This document shows, piece by piece, positions 49,216 to 62,493 of a stretch of 64,000 nucleotides of DNA (position 1 is its first letter; the number at the start of each line of letters is the position of its first letter). This stretch comes from Cyclina sinensis (taxonomy: Eukaryota > Mollusca > Bivalvia > Venerida > Veneridae): assembly GCA_012932295.1 (NCBI GenBank), contig JAAONU010000013.1:3270603-3334602 (forward strand), written 5' to 3'. The notes under the pieces are model-generated. The model worked only from the letters and a program-made list of their open reading frames with translations, had not been told where the DNA came from and made no database searches. Position numbers and translations under genes: made by a program.

Positions 49216-51125
49216 AAACAAAAAAAATCTTTAAAAACTTAACTGCATAATCACACTCTGACTAAGGCTTTCTAAGCCATCCCATTCTGAAACTATTACA
49301 AATCTCAAAGTAGTCAGGAGAGTCATGTAGATCTAGACAAGTTCAGTACTAGATGACGTACCGTGATTCTGAACACTCGCGAATTCTAGTTAAAATTTCG
49401 AATTCATGATTCCAACTAAATAAACCGATTAAGTATTCGTACTGTTATAAGTATGGAATTTTCCAACATTTTTATTCTTAATCTTTTTAAAGCATATGAA
49501 TTACCTTAACTACCGTAAAAAACATCCAAAGAAAATCCTTCACCACTAAAGCAAGAGTGATTTCCCTTGGTAGACTGCTTCCCCAATCATATTTTCATGT
49601 CCATACTTTTGCATTTATATTTTAGAATATGAGGTCCATTCGTTATGGTATTGGTCGGAATACCTTTGCTTTTATGGTCCATTCCAGACAACCTGTGGCT
49701 ACGTCAACTTTGACGTTCTGTTTGTAAAAAATCGGATATTTCCTTATATTGTAAGAATCAGTGAAATCAATATTCCATGCACATAAACCCATCTTAACGT
49801 TCAACATAACACTATCTCATCTTGTGTCACTTTTCAGTGACTGTCATAATATTTTTATTGCCAGATTTACAATACAAATGCTTGGTTTGCCATCAGTGCC
49901 CAAAATAGCCGTGTGTTAAATTTACTTGAAGTATTTGCAAATATCCTGTTAAAATGTATCATTTTCAGTAACATTTCAATATTTGGAAATTCTAAGGTGA
50001 TGGTCGACGACAACCGTTTTATCAAACTGATTTTGTAAAGTAAATGAAAAGTCGTTTCGTCACCCTTAATATTCAATGGGCGGAAAGTGTGAAATACTTC
50101 AATCACACCTAATTACTCATGCATTATTGATGACAGTTGTTTAATGCATGTGTTTTTGGCATTTAATTAATCAGCAGATAACTAATCCGATATTGAGCAC
50201 ATATAATTGGACGAATTATCTCTAATTTTAGATGTTAAATACCGGTTGATATGCCTTTGAAATATCCGAATATCAAAAAGAAAATGATCAATTAGTAAAC
50301 AAAACCACGTATGTTTGTGCGATTTTGTTACAAATATGCTTTGTTTAAGTTTAACAGTTACACATGCACTAGTAATTAGGTGTAAATGACCATACAAAAA
50401 TATTTCACACTTTCCACCAACTGAATATTCAGGGTGACGAAACAACTTTTCATTTACTATACGTAATCAGTTTGACAAAACGGTTGGTTGACGAAACAAG
50501 TGTAAAGTGAAATTCTGCCTCCAAGAAAATAATAAATACGCTTGATAAAGTAGGAAGTCTGAACTAGAATGTTGGAAGAAGTGATTCAGTTTATGAATAA
50601 AGAGCATCACATTATAAAGATGTAATGGATAACTCTGCTGTTTTATAACACAAAGTTTTATAACACAAACTAATAATGATTTTTAAGTATGAAAACATAA
50701 AATTATAAAAAGAAATACTGCATAATTTCAGATATGGATAAAATACATCAGAAATCATTTTAAGATGTAGAGAAATCTAAAAATTTGTGTACGTTCTAGG
50801 ACTTACTATTGATGTATGGTCCCTGTTTGGTTTAAAGTATGCTCAAGGAAAAAAAACAGGCTTTTTTTCATAAATTTTCAAAGTGTGTTCAGATTCACTT
50901 GATTAAATGTTTGACAGTGTTTCAGTTCTTACGTTTTTACTGATGTCTGTGTAATGACTTTAATTTGTTTTGTATCAATGATTGACTTGTAAGTTATTTA
51001 AAGTACAGTGTGTATGCATTACATGTTTACATTTTGTTTTTTCAAAATAGAGACTATTGCTAAAGCTTGGGACTTGGGTTACATAAGATTTTGAACTGGT
51101 CATTCCCAGCAACACAAGAAACAAC
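49216..51125. other. Divergent upstream region between ZCRB1 and MON2
   Basis: No coding sequence. It should hold the transcription starts of both genes, but I could not place a TATA box, CpG-rich block or leader exon with confidence. A palindromic element occupies about 49990-50510. The bases just before the MON2 ATG (to about 51050) are probably 5' UTR. Confidence 0.5.
49990..50510. mobile_element. Palindromic MITE-like element
   Basis: The arms at about 50008-50125 and 50363-50497 are inverted copies. Shared words include gtaaatgaaaagt, gtttcgtcaccct, gaatattca, ggaaagtgtgaaata and cacctaattact. The exact termini were not resolved. Confidence 0.7.
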
Positions 51126-54100
51126 ATGGCTGCTGGGGGAAACATGAAAGATCCAGCTGTAGCCAAGAAACTGTTTGAAAATCTACAGAGTGATCTTCGG
51201 CTGTTATCAACTGAAGGAAAAAGGAAACATCCCAGTGTAAAAGAGGTAGGTTCAGAGTACACTCCAAGCTAATAAGAATGAAATACAGATATACAATTGT
51301 GTGGTGCTAATGTTTTATCTTAAGTCAGTAAAAGTCATTTAAGTTTTACTAAGTTTGTCATATCGTGTTCACATTTCAGTGAAGTAAGATAGACTGGTGT
51401 ATTCTGTTGTACCAATACAGTTTGTTGTAAGAAATTCACCCAATAAACGAAATGTTTATAAAGAAGTAATATGTGCAATAGTCATTCATGTGGTGAATCA
51501 CTTTCAGTTCAGATTTTGTAATTGAACTTTATACTGTACAGGTACCTGTAGTACTTTACTTCTGTAACATCATAACAGGCCCCACCTAGCAACAAGTTAA
51601 AGAAATTTATTTTTGTATTTTCAGGCTTCAGAACAAGTTCAGCTTAAGTTGAGGACCATCTCAGCCAAGACTGAGGAAATGATTTCAGGTGACATATTTA
51701 TTTATCATACTCTTCTTTAAATTTTTTTTTAGTACAGTTCGAAATTTTCAAAGAAAGATGGTTCATTGTTAAGAAGAATTTTTTCACACAGCTGATGTGA
51801 TGAGAACTTGATGTATATTTTCAGGCCTAGTGTCAGCAAGTTCAGATATTCTGCACCCTTTTATGTTGGGCTGTGAAACAAAGAATGTGAAAATGATCCA
51901 GATATCGCTGACAGCTGTACAGAGAATGATTTCACATGAGGCTATCTCTATAGTAAGCACCGTACTTATCTTTATTAACTCACCCATGTAGAATTCATTG
52001 ATATGATATTACTGAGAAAGCTTGTGTCCATACATGCTTTTTTGAATTCACCAATGGCAAATTCTTCGCTGTTCAAAGTAGGTCAGACATCTATGCTGAG
52101 AAAAATCCCACAAGAGGCTGCTCCATTTTTAAAGTTCTTTAAGTGGAGTTGTAGTCTGTGGGTGGAGCACTGGACATCAGTTCTATAGATTACTGATTGG
52201 AATCTTACTAGGACTAAGAGTCTCCATTGTCTTCTTACATTCAGGCTCGAGTATAAGTTTGAAACCAGGAAGCAGTCATTGAGCAGGACTTATATAAGCT
52301 GTTAGGACTTATTTCCCAGTGAATGTAAAGTTGATTAGTTTAAATTAAACTAGAGGCGGCGTGGCCGAGTGGTTAATGCGTCAGACTAGTACTCAAAAGA
52401 TTGCTAGCCGCATGGGTTCAAACCCAGTCGGGCATGCCGTTGTTTCCTTGAGCAAGAAACTTACACTCATTGCTTAGTGCTGGTTGCTTCCAGGAATGGA
52501 TTTGAGAGTGTGTCTATAAGCTAAAAAGCTTCCTACACAATCAAACTAAAATAATTTAGTATAAACTAAATTAAACTAAGTTTTTAAACATGTTTTGCCA
52601 GTGTCCTACTGTCAGTGACATACTAATTCTTTTGATCATTCTTTTTTGTGAGAAGCAATCTGAAAGGCACTTTCCTTTGTACTACTTTGGTAAATGCATT
52701 TTGACAGATCATGATAAATGACTGCTAGTATGTAAAGTATACTAACCAAAGATTGTACTGCAACATAGCTGACTTAAGATCTATTACTCAGCAACTGTAG
52801 GTAATTTATAGTCACATTAATTTATTTTTAGTTTGCAGAATTTTGGGCATTTGTATTGTCAGAGGATTTCATGAAATGCATTTGTTTTGCCAGTTCTGTA
52901 TAAATTCAGTGAAGACTTAAAAATGCAAATGAGAAGAACTGTATAAACTATGAACTAACCAATCAGATTTCCTATTATAGAAAGCAGCAGATGATATATT
53001 GACAATGTTATGGGGACTGATGGAAAGTGGACAGGAAGAGTTGAAACTCCTGCAGACAGCCATCTTACTTATAACTACAAACTTTGTAGTTCAGCATGAA
53101 TCACTAGCTAAGGTAGAGATTGAGAGTACTGTTATTATATAGTATTTGAGGTCATGTGTTAAAAATCAAAGTCGAAAGACATTTCAGAAGTTATGCTTAA
53201 GATTGAGCAAGAATCTGAAAGTGTAACTTGAATCTCTTTTTTTCTCCTGACTTTGACTGTTTATGGATTTTTGCTTGCTGTTAAACTGATATCTGTACAG
53301 GCACTATGTCAGTTATATATACAACACAAACTTTTGCATGTTTCTGTAATGCATCCAGAAAAAAGTGGATTTACCAAAAAAAAAAAGTCAAATATATACT
53401 TATAAGTGACAGTTTGTAACATTTATGTGAACAATGTACTTTTTAGCTCACCTGAGCACAGAGTGCTCAAGGGTGAGCTATTGGGATCATTGATTGTCTG
53501 GCGTCCGTCGTGCATTGGGCGTAATATGTCGTCAACAGTTTGACTTAAACGACTTCTCCTGTTAAACCGCCAAGCCAACTTTGATGAAACATGCCTGGGA
53601 TATTCCTTTCATGAAGCTCTACCAAAATTATTTATTAGAATTGCATTCCATCAAGAACTTTGGTTGCTATGGCAACAGAAAGGAAAAACTTTGAAAATCT
53701 TCTTGTCTGAAACCACAAAGCCCTGAGCCTTGAGATTTGGTATGTAGCTTTGTCTAGTGGACCTCTACCAAGTTTGTTCAAATTATACCTCTGGGGTCAA
53801 ATTTGTTCCTGCCCTTGGTGCCAATTGATTTTACATAGGCTTATATAGTGAAAACTTTGAAAATCTTCTTGTCTGAAAAGACAAGACCCTGAGCCTTAAG
53901 ATTTGGTATGAAGCATTGTCCAGTGGACCTCTACCAAGTTTGTTCAAATTATACCCCTGGGGTCAAATTTGGCCCTTCCCCGGGGGTCAATTGATTTTAC
54001 AAAGGCTTATACATGTATAGGCAAAACTTTAAAAAACTTCTTGTCTAAAACCACAAAGGCTAGAACTTAGATATTTTTAATGGAACATCAGCTAGAGGTC

Positions 54101-57100
54101 GTCTACCAAGTTTATAGCTCACCTTAGCCTTTGGCTCATGGTGAGCTATTGTGACCGGTCTTTGTCCCTCTTCCGTCATCCGTCAACAATTTCATTCAAA
54201 CGACATATTCTCTGAAACCTATGGGCCAAATTTGATGAAACTTGCCTGGGAGATGTTCCTTGCATGAAGCTCTACCAAAGTTGTTCAAAGTATTCAATTC
54301 CATCAAGAACTCTGGTTGCTATGGCAACAGAAAAGAAAAACTTTGAAAATCTTCTTGTCTGAAACCACAAGGCCCTGAGCCTTAAGATTTGGTATGTAGC
54401 ATTGTCTAGTGGACCTCTGTCAAGTTTGTTCAAATTATACCCTTTGGGTCAAATTTGGCCGACCCGGGGGTCAATTGATTTTACATAGGCTTATATAGTG
54501 AAACTTTTAAAATCTTCTTGTCTGAAACAACAAGGCCCTGAACCTTAAGATTTGGTATGGGACATTGTCTAGTGAACCTCTATCAAGTTGTTCAAATTAT
54601 GCCCCTGGGGTAAAATTTGGCCCTGCACTGGGGGGTCAACTGATTTCACATAGTGAAACTTTAAAAATCTTCTTGTCTGAAACCACAAGGCCCTGAGCCT
54701 TAAGATTTGGTATGTAGCATTGTCTAGTGGACCTCTACCAAGTTTGTTCAAATTATACCCCTTGGGTCAAATTTGGTTCCTCCTGGGGGTCAGTTGATTT
54801 TACATAGGCTTATATAGGGAAAACTTTGAAAATCTTCTTGTCTGAAACAACAAGGCCCTGAGCCTTGAGATTTGGTATGTAGCTTTGTCTAGTGGACCTC
54901 TACCAAGTTTGTTCAAATTATACCTCTGGGGTCAAATTTGTTCCTGCCCTTGGTGCCAATTGATTTTACATAGGCTTATATAGTGAAAACTTTGAAAATC
55001 TTCTTGTCTGAAAAGACAAGACCCTGAGCCTTAAGATTTGGTATGAAGCATTGTCCAGTGGACCTCTACCAAGTTTGTTCAAATTATACCCCTGGGGTCA
55101 AATTTGGCCCTTCCCCGGGGGTCAATTGATTTTACAAAGGCTTATACATGTATAGGCAAAACTTTAAAAAACTTCTTGTCTAAAACCACAAAGGCTAGAA
55201 CTTAGATATTTTTAATGGAACATCAGCTAGAGGTCGTCTACCAAGTTTATAGCTCACCTTAGCCTTTGGCTCATGGTGAGCTATTGTGACCGGTCTTTGT
55301 CCCTCTTCCGTCATCCGTCAACAATTTCATTCAAACGACATATTCTCTGAAACCTATGGGCCAAATTTGATGAAACTTGCCTGGGAGATGTTCCTTGCAT
55401 GAAGCTCTACCAAAGTTGTTCAAAGTATTCAATTCCATCAAGAACTCTGGTTGCTATGGCAACAGAAAAGAAAAACTTTGAAAATCTTCTTGTCTGAAAC
55501 CACAAGGCCCTGAGCCTTAAGATTTGGTATGTAGCATTGTCTAGTGGACCTCTGTCAAGTTTGTTCAAATTATACCCTTTGGGTCAAATTTGGCCGACCC
55601 GGGGGTCAATTGATTTTACATAGGCTTATATAGTGAAACTTTTAAAATCTTCTTGTCTGAAACAACAAGGCCCTGAACCTTAAGATTTGGTATGGGACAT
55701 TGTCTAGTGAACCTCTATCAAGTTGTTCAAATTATGCCCCTGGGGTAAAATTTGGCCCTGCACTGGGGGGTCAACTGATTTCACATAGTGAAACTTTAAA
55801 AATCTTCTTGTCTGAAACCACAAGGCCCTGAGCCTTAAGATTTGGTATGTAGCATTGTCTAGTGGACCTCTGTCAAGTTTGTTCAAATTATACCCTTTGG
55901 GTCAAATTTGGCCGACCCGGGGGTCAATTGATTTTACATAGGCTTATATAGTGAAACTTTTAAAATCTTCTTGTCTGAAACAACAAGGCCCTGAACCTTA
56001 AGATTTGGTATGGGACATTGTCTAGTGAACCTCTATCAAGTTGTTCAAATTATGCCCCTGGGGTAAAATTTGGCCCTGCACTGGGGGGTCAACTGATTTC
56101 ACATAGTGAAACTTTAAAAATCTTCTTGTCTGAAACCACAAGGCCCTGAGCCTTAAGATTTGGTATGTAGCAATGTCATGTGGACCTCTACCAAGTTTGT
56201 TCAAATTAAGCCCCTGGGGTCAAATTTGGTCCCTACCCGGGGGTCAATGGATTTTACATAGGCTTATATAGAAAAACTTTAAAAATCTTCTTGTCTGAAA
56301 CCACAAGGCCCCGAGATCTAAGATTTGGTATGTTGCATTGTCTAATGGACCTGTACCAAGTTTGTTCAAATTATGCCCCTGGGGTTAAGTTTGGCCCTGC
56401 CCCGGGGGTCAACTTATTTTACATAGGGAAAACTTTGAAAATCTTCTTGTTTGTATAAAATATGAGATCTTTGAATATCTTCAGTTAGAAAATGTAATGT
56501 TGCATCTGATGTTTGCTTAAGGGAAGACCCTCAGGCAAAGTACTCAGGTGAGTGATCCAGGGCCATCATGGCCCTCTTGTTTCGAATTATGCCCCTTGAG
56601 TGAAAATTGGCTCTTCCCTGGGGGTCACTTGAATTCATATAGAGTTATATAGGGAGAATCTTAGAAAATATTCTGATGTTTGCTCAACAGCAGACCCAAA
56701 GGCAAAGTATTCATGGCCCTCTTCTTTAATGTTGTGGTGAAATTTCTGTTTGTCTAGATGATCAGTTTCTCACTATTTAGGTTGTTTTTATGTTTGATTC
56801 TGGTCAGTTACCAAAGTTTTTCATTACAGGCAATGGTTTTATGTCTGCGTTTACACTTCACAAAAGACAGTACAACAAATAACACAGCAGCAGCTGCCAT
56901 TAAACATTTGGTCAGCATTGTGTTTGAACGGGTCATAGCAGAAGACAAGATCGAAAGTCAAGGTGAGAACAGTTAAAACACAGCTTTATTACAGAAATAA
57001 TTATGTAGTTTATTCTGTGAAATATTCCTTTATTTTGATATTTTTTCACTTGAACATAATGTGCATAGCTCTGACATTTAACAGGAAGGTGCCAATCCTG

Positions 57101-60100
57101 CTAGCTCAGTTGGTAGAGCCTCATAATATCAATTCAGGTATTCTCGGTTCAGTCCCAGCAAAATTTCTTTGTATAATTGATCTTGGACAATGCATCTAAA
57201 AGTCGTTTGTACCTCACTTCTGAATCATGTTATGAAGTAGTTAGTTGCTTGCAGAGAGATAGGTTAGTACACTGGTTTGATGCCCAGGAACACTTATTAG
57301 GTGGACCGACCACCGGCATATGTCCACAGTTGTTGATAATGGCATTAAACCTAAAGCAAACAAACAAGAACAAACAAAAAGGCAAGTATATTAAATTTTT
57401 ATCCTATTGATATAATTATTTCCATTTTATTTCTTGTATTTTTTCTCAGTTAAATTGGACAGTATGTCAGAGGAAGAGTTGAAAAAAGGGACAAATGTGG
57501 CCCCACATTCTCTTAGACCATGTGCTGGAGATGCCTACTTGTTGTTTCAGGTAAGTTGTGGATAATCTCCAGCAATCCTTTGTTATTTCAGGAAGATAAA
57601 TAAATGCTAAAATGCTCATCTAAAATGACTGGTTAAATGCTAATCTAAAATGACTGGTTAAATGCTGATCTAATGACTGCTTAAATGCTGATCTAAAATG
57701 ACTGCTTAAATGCTGATCTAAAATGACTGCTTAAATGCTGATCTAAAATGACTGCTTAAATGCTAATCTAAAATGACTGGTTAAAGGCTAATCTAAAATG
57801 ACTGGTTAAATGCTGATCTAACATGACTGGTCAAATGGTAATCTAACATGACTGGTTAAATGCTAATCTAAAATGACTGGTTAAATGCTGATCTAAAATG
57901 ACTGCTTAAATGCTAATCTAAAATGACTGGTTAAAGGCTCATATAAAATGACTGGTTAAATGCTAATCTAACATGACTGGTCAAATGGTAATCTAACATG
58001 ATTGGTTAAATGCTAATATAACATGACTGGTTAAATGCTTTACAATTGATTTTGGGTCTGTTGATCGGTCTGTCAGTCAGTTTAAACACGAAGTGATTTT
58101 TTAATACTAACTGAGGAAGGTTAGGCTTTGTGGAAATAATTCCTATTTTTGCCGATTTGATCATAAATATTGGAAAGAATTGCTGTTTCATTTTTACAAA
58201 TGCCTTTATATTAAGTTATCAAAAACCAGTTCATTTATTGTAGGATTTGTGTCAGTTAGTGAATGCTGATCAGCCCTTCTGGCTTGTTGGTATGACAGAG
58301 ATGACAAGAACATTTGGTCTTGAGCTACTGGAGTCTGTTCTTGCAGCATTCCCAGATATTTTCTCAAAGGTTAGCGTCATTTGTTGCATTTTTTGGCTTT
58401 TATGTAGAAAAGCATTTTTTTTTTTTACAGAATACATAATTAGGCTGATTAAATGATTCTTCTGAAAACTTTATCAGAATTAAGGAAAATCATTCTGCTG
58501 TCGCTGTCTGTCTGTTCAGTTACAGAAATTGTGTTTAGAAATCAGTGGTTAGCATTGCTTTGTGATATTTGTGATTTACAATTTGTAAAACTATAAATAT
58601 GAAGAATCTGTAGCTCAGATTCTGTTAATGGTGATGGTTTGACTTTGTATCCTGCTGATGTAAAGTCATCTGGATTTTTACCCCTACCTTTAGAGACAAA
58701 ATGTGTATGCATATTGATAATGTACTTGTAATTGACTATTTTTAGGTTCTTCTTTTATATTCCATTCCAGCACAAAGAATTCAGCTTTTTACTAAAGGAG
58801 CGTGTATGTCCTCTTGTGATCAAACTGTTTTCACCAAGTCTAAAGTATCGTCAAAGTGCCCAGACACCTCCCTCACCAGCGGCGGAGAAACCTTTCTTCC
58901 CTATTGTAATGAGGCTGCTACGTATTGTGTCTTCACTTATACAGTTCTACTACAATTTACTGGTATGTACTTAAATATCCACTTAAGGAGTGACTTTTAT
59001 GAAAGTTTTGCTATTTCATGTTCAGATTTTATATCTTCCTTATATTTTTATGTATATAATGTAGAAAATAATTTGTTGTCTAGCAGATTTGAGAGGGATT
59101 TGCTTGAACAAATACTCTTCAAACTGATTGAGAGAGCATAGGTTGTACAGAGATCTGATTGATGCAGTTACTTGAGATATAATATATGCTTGTGATGAAA
59201 ATTACATCATGTTTGTCAGGTACATGTTTTGACAACCTTGGTCTGTTTTCCTTTATTTGTTTTACATGTCTAAACTTTGATGTTCCTGAAACCTTCAGTC
59301 AGTAAAACTAAATCTACAATAAACGGACTGTGGGCTTTAGATTTTTCAATATTATTGTCTATAAGATGTGATAAAACCATATTTCAGTCGACAGAGTGTG
59401 AGATATTCCTGTCACTGTTAGTGAAGTTTCTGGAGCCCGAGAAACCCATGTGGCAGAGATGCCTGGCTCTCGAAGTTTTACATAAACTGTTTGTTCAACC
59501 TGAATTGGTCAAGTAAGAAATTTCCACTTTTTATTAATAGTTATCATCAAGTGTCAGAGAATTTATCAATACATTTACCTAATTTTTGTTCTGTTCTTTG
59601 CAAATTTAACAATTATTATAGTCTATTGAGAAAAATTCTAAAAAATAAATGGTTGTTACCAAGTGAATTTTTATAAGACAGAAAATTCTTAGAAAACTAG
59701 GTGAGTGAAATATGTTAGTTGTGTTACAGAAGTTCACTTAAAACACAGATGGTGATATTTTTTATGTTCCCCAAAGGGAGAGCATAAAGTCGCCACTTTG
59801 TCCATCAGTATGTCCGTCGGCACTACCAAAAGTAAATATGGGGCCATCTAACTGTAAACGTAACAAAAGAAAACAATAGAGTTCATTCAGTAACAATAGA
59901 ATAAGGAGCCAATGGCCCTCTATTAAACAAAAGAAAATAACAAAAGAAAAGGCACCCTTTCCAGTTTCGGCCGGTCGGCCGTCCGCATTTTCTTGTCCGG
60001 GACATAACTCTGAAACTACAAGAAGTATCAACAAGAAACTTTGTAGGTAGATAGATCTTATTGAGTAGAAGTGCAGTGCATAAGAACCATTACTCTGCAT

Positions 60101-62493
60101 TGCTTTATTTTTGAGTTATTGCCCTTTGTTCATTTTTGCACTTTGAACTTTGTCTGGGACATAACTCTGAAACTACAAGAGGTATCAAAAACCTCTGGTT
60201 TACCTGTCACCAGCCTACTTCAGTGACCATGACACTGTCTGGATAGGACTGCCACTGTTTGAGTTGATAGAAAAATAAAGACTAAAATGGTAACTGTCTT
60301 ACATTCATATTGCATATTTAAACAGTTTTAACCTTTTTCAGCAACTACAAATAACATAATATCTTTATGCTGAATTTGGCAAAGACTTTATGGACACACT
60401 ATTCTGTGTCCAAAACCTATTCGGGGAGCATCACCCGGTTCGACCGGCTCTTGTTTAAAAAGAGGTGTAGATAACATAAACTTAATTTTTTTAAACTATT
60501 TTATCAACTGTTAAGATGTAAAACCTTGTAAAAGCTTTTTAACCTCTGGAGATATGATCTGTTGCTTGTGAATTCCATCTAATTTGAAAATCTATTTTTT
60601 CTCAGGTCATTCTGTCTGAGCTATGACATGAAGCCACATTCCACAAAGATCTTCCGGGACATGATTAACGGGATTGGAGCTTTTATGCAGTCCCAGTTTA
60701 TGAACCCGCCTGGTGGACCAGCTGCCCAGGGTATATGTTGTTCACCTTGAGGGCATACATTTGATATCCCAGCGGGATTTTTAAAAATCCTGTTATTCAA
60801 CATCAATTCCAGCTGTCCCGGTATTAATTCAAAATTCCCGCTATTAAAATCCAGATGAAAAAAAAAACTTTCATTAACCGACATCAATAACTTGCTCAGC
60901 TCCGGTTATGGGCAGAGCTTATACTCAGTAACGGCGATCAATACATACTGCCTTCGAAGCATTGCCCAGTCAGAGCCCATTTTACTACTTCCATTGATTT
61001 AAAACCGTGTTGACATTCAATACACAATTAACACATTTAGCATATGAAAATGGCTGAAATGCTTTTTGGTATTTTTGTTTTAATTCTCGGATTTATTTAT
61101 AAGTAAAGGTCAAGTAGATTTAAGACAAGCTAAACAAATTGAAGGAAACCAATTTCAGCAAATATTTGGTTCATTAAACATGAAGCAGCGAGTGAAAATC
61201 TCGGATAAATTCTGATTGTCATATATTTCCACCACCCGCCGTATTTTAATATTTAGAGAAAACAGTGGAAAAGTTCCTTTTCTCTAAGACTTGAATATTT
61301 TTGTCGTAGTCATTTTTGAAAGCAACAATTATAATAAATTAAAATAATTTACATCTTAAAATTGTTTTTAATTTTGTTCAAAAAAATTCTGGTGAAAAAA
61401 GTTACTGAATTTTGATGTCACAGATACATTAGCGTAAACAGTAATTGGAATAAAAAATCACTCCACATATTTGCTGTCTGTCATTGTCATTACACAAATG
61501 GAACTGTCATTGCCAGTACTAACCTCCCAGGAGTCTTTTCAACTTCTGACTTCTCCAAAATCTTGTCTTAGGGAGAAGTCACTTCTCCCAAAATTTTGAC
61601 CCTAGCAAGAGCCCTGTGTAAGGACTTGGGTCCAAAAGCTAAAATTCAAAAGACAAAAACAAAATTCAATCATCAATGGGAATCTGAATATAAATGGATC
61701 GGAAAGTGTGCTAAGAGAACAGATTATGCCTTTAGAAAGTGGTGCAACCTTTATGCATTAAATAAGAACAAAAAACACTTCACTAGTTTTCTTTGCTGTT
61801 CTTCTTGTCTTTCTTTTTGCGAAAACACGTCGATAAAAAATTCCAGTTTTCAAGCTAAAAATCCAGCTGAAAATCCAGTTTTGAGTTACTGAAGTTATCA
61901 CATGTATGTGAGGGTTGAATGTTAAAAGTGCTATCTGTTTCTTTACTTTTTAGCCCTTGAAAGTTTTTCACCATTCAGTCTCTTCATTGTCTTTGCAACA
62001 GTAGATAATGCATCATTATCAGCTAAGTAACAGCAAGCTTTTGAATAAAATATCTTAATAGTTAGAGCTGGATTCAGATGGTTTTCTTGACTTTATACTT
62101 AGAAATTTGCTTTTTGGCAGTTCCTCTATTTTGCAAGTGATCTTAAATTTACATACGCATTTATGGCTGACTGGCTGGAATTAAGGACACACTGTTGAAA
62201 TATATTGAATAGAAAATCTTCAGAAAATGGCTATTTTGCATTTTATTGAAGGGACAGAGGAATGTTTCCATAGTAAACATGAATTTCATTCTGTTTTGAG
62301 TCACCAGATAGTGTTTTGACTATTATTTATTTGTTACAGCTCCAAAGCCAGGAGATATACAGGGCAGTCCTCCATCACTAGTGGCTGGGATGCCAGTGGG
62401 TAGTGGGATGTCACCCCAGCCAGCCTTCATGTACAGAGGGGTCTGGATTCCTCTGATACTTGTCATTCCACAGGGGCAGACAAGACCTACATT
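51126..62493 (+). CDS. MON2: MON2, regulator of endosome-to-Golgi trafficking (5' part of the gene, runs past the window)
   Basis: Large peripheral membrane protein related to the Sec7-type Arf GEFs BIG/GBF but without a Sec7 domain; it acts at the trans-Golgi and endosomes. Exons: 51126-51245, 51625-51688, 51825-51952, 52981-53112, 56830-56962, 57450-57550, 58244-58369, 58771-58962, 59388-59512, 60606-60730, 62340-62493. All use GT-AG borders with consistent phases and encode 466 codons plus 2 nt, roughly the first quarter of a protein of about 1,700 aa in human. The N-terminus ([14 protein letters not shown]) starts the DCB domain; the HUS region follows, with strongly family-like blocks such as [45 protein letters not shown] and [15 protein letters not shown]. 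The start ATG sits in caacATGGC. No further exon was recognised between 62494 and 64000. Intron 4 (3.7 kb) and intron 10 (1.6 kb) are swollen by repeats. Confidence 0.96.
52145..52330 (+). mobile_element. tRNA-derived SINE, degraded, in MON2 intron 3
   Basis: A tRNA-like start (tagtctgtgggtggagcact), a degenerate B box and the family C phrase ccaggaagcagtcattgagc. Confidence 0.6.
52353..52566 (+). mobile_element. Intact tRNA-derived SINE with long variable arm, in MON2 intron 3
   Basis: The head gaggcggcgtggccgagtgg and B box gggttcaaaccca, with an extended variable arm, point to a class II (Leu/Ser) tRNA ancestor. A 12-bp duplication taaattaaacta (52341-52352 and 52567-52578) marks both ends. 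Confidence 0.88.
53444..56582 (+). mobile_element. Large dispersed repeat, family B, expanded copy in MON2 intron 4
   Basis: It starts agctcacctgagcacagagt and ends gggccatcatggccctcttg, the reverse of the element at 38947-40374. It is built from about fifteen units of roughly 160 bases (cttcttgtctgaaaccacaa, agatttggtatgtagcattg, aagtttgttcaaattatacc, gggggtcaattgattttaca). Within it, 53730-54744 is repeated at 54865-55879 and 55546-55853 at 55864-56171. There is no coding sequence; the 60-codon frames are repeats of one chance frame. Confidence 0.85.
57087..57380 (+). mobile_element. tRNA-derived SINE in MON2 intron 5
   Basis: A box ctagctcagttggtagagc and B box-like cggttcagtccca are spaced as in a tRNA. 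The tail gataatggcattaaacctaa followed by caaacaaacaa is typical of SINE 3' ends. Confidence 0.85.
57603..58040. repeat. 25-bp minisatellite, about 17 copies, in MON2 intron 6
   Basis: Units of the form aaatgctaatctaaaatgac-tggtt, with variants (ctgatct, gactgctt, aacatgact). One unit is shortened. The variants alternate in higher-order patterns. Confidence 0.93.
59763..60450. mobile_element. Dispersed long repeat in MON2 intron 9
   Basis: It starts atgttccccaaagggagagc and ends with ggttcgaccggctcttgttt. Internally, cataactctgaaactacaag occurs twice. The phrase agatagatcttattgagtag followed by gtgcagtgcataagaaccat relates it to 32925-33600. Confidence 0.65.
60754..61907 (+). mobile_element. 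1.2-kb two-ended DNA element with zinc-finger-like coding remnant, copy 2, in MON2 intron 10
   Basis: Ends catacatttgatat and tatcacatgtatg, bracketed by TGAGGG on both sides (6 bp). It lies only about 20 bases after the exon 10 donor. The coding remnant (about 61605-61890) is open for more of its length than in copy 1 and includes [18 protein letters not shown] and [11 protein letters not shown]. The middle (about 61400-61610) differs from copy 1 and contains an agagccctg end, suggesting a further nested insertion. Confidence 0.78.

Noticed and set aside
54569..56204. Three nearly identical 60-codon minus-strand frames that look like a small gene family
   Set aside because: They are the same chance frame inside duplicated units of a non-coding repeat.
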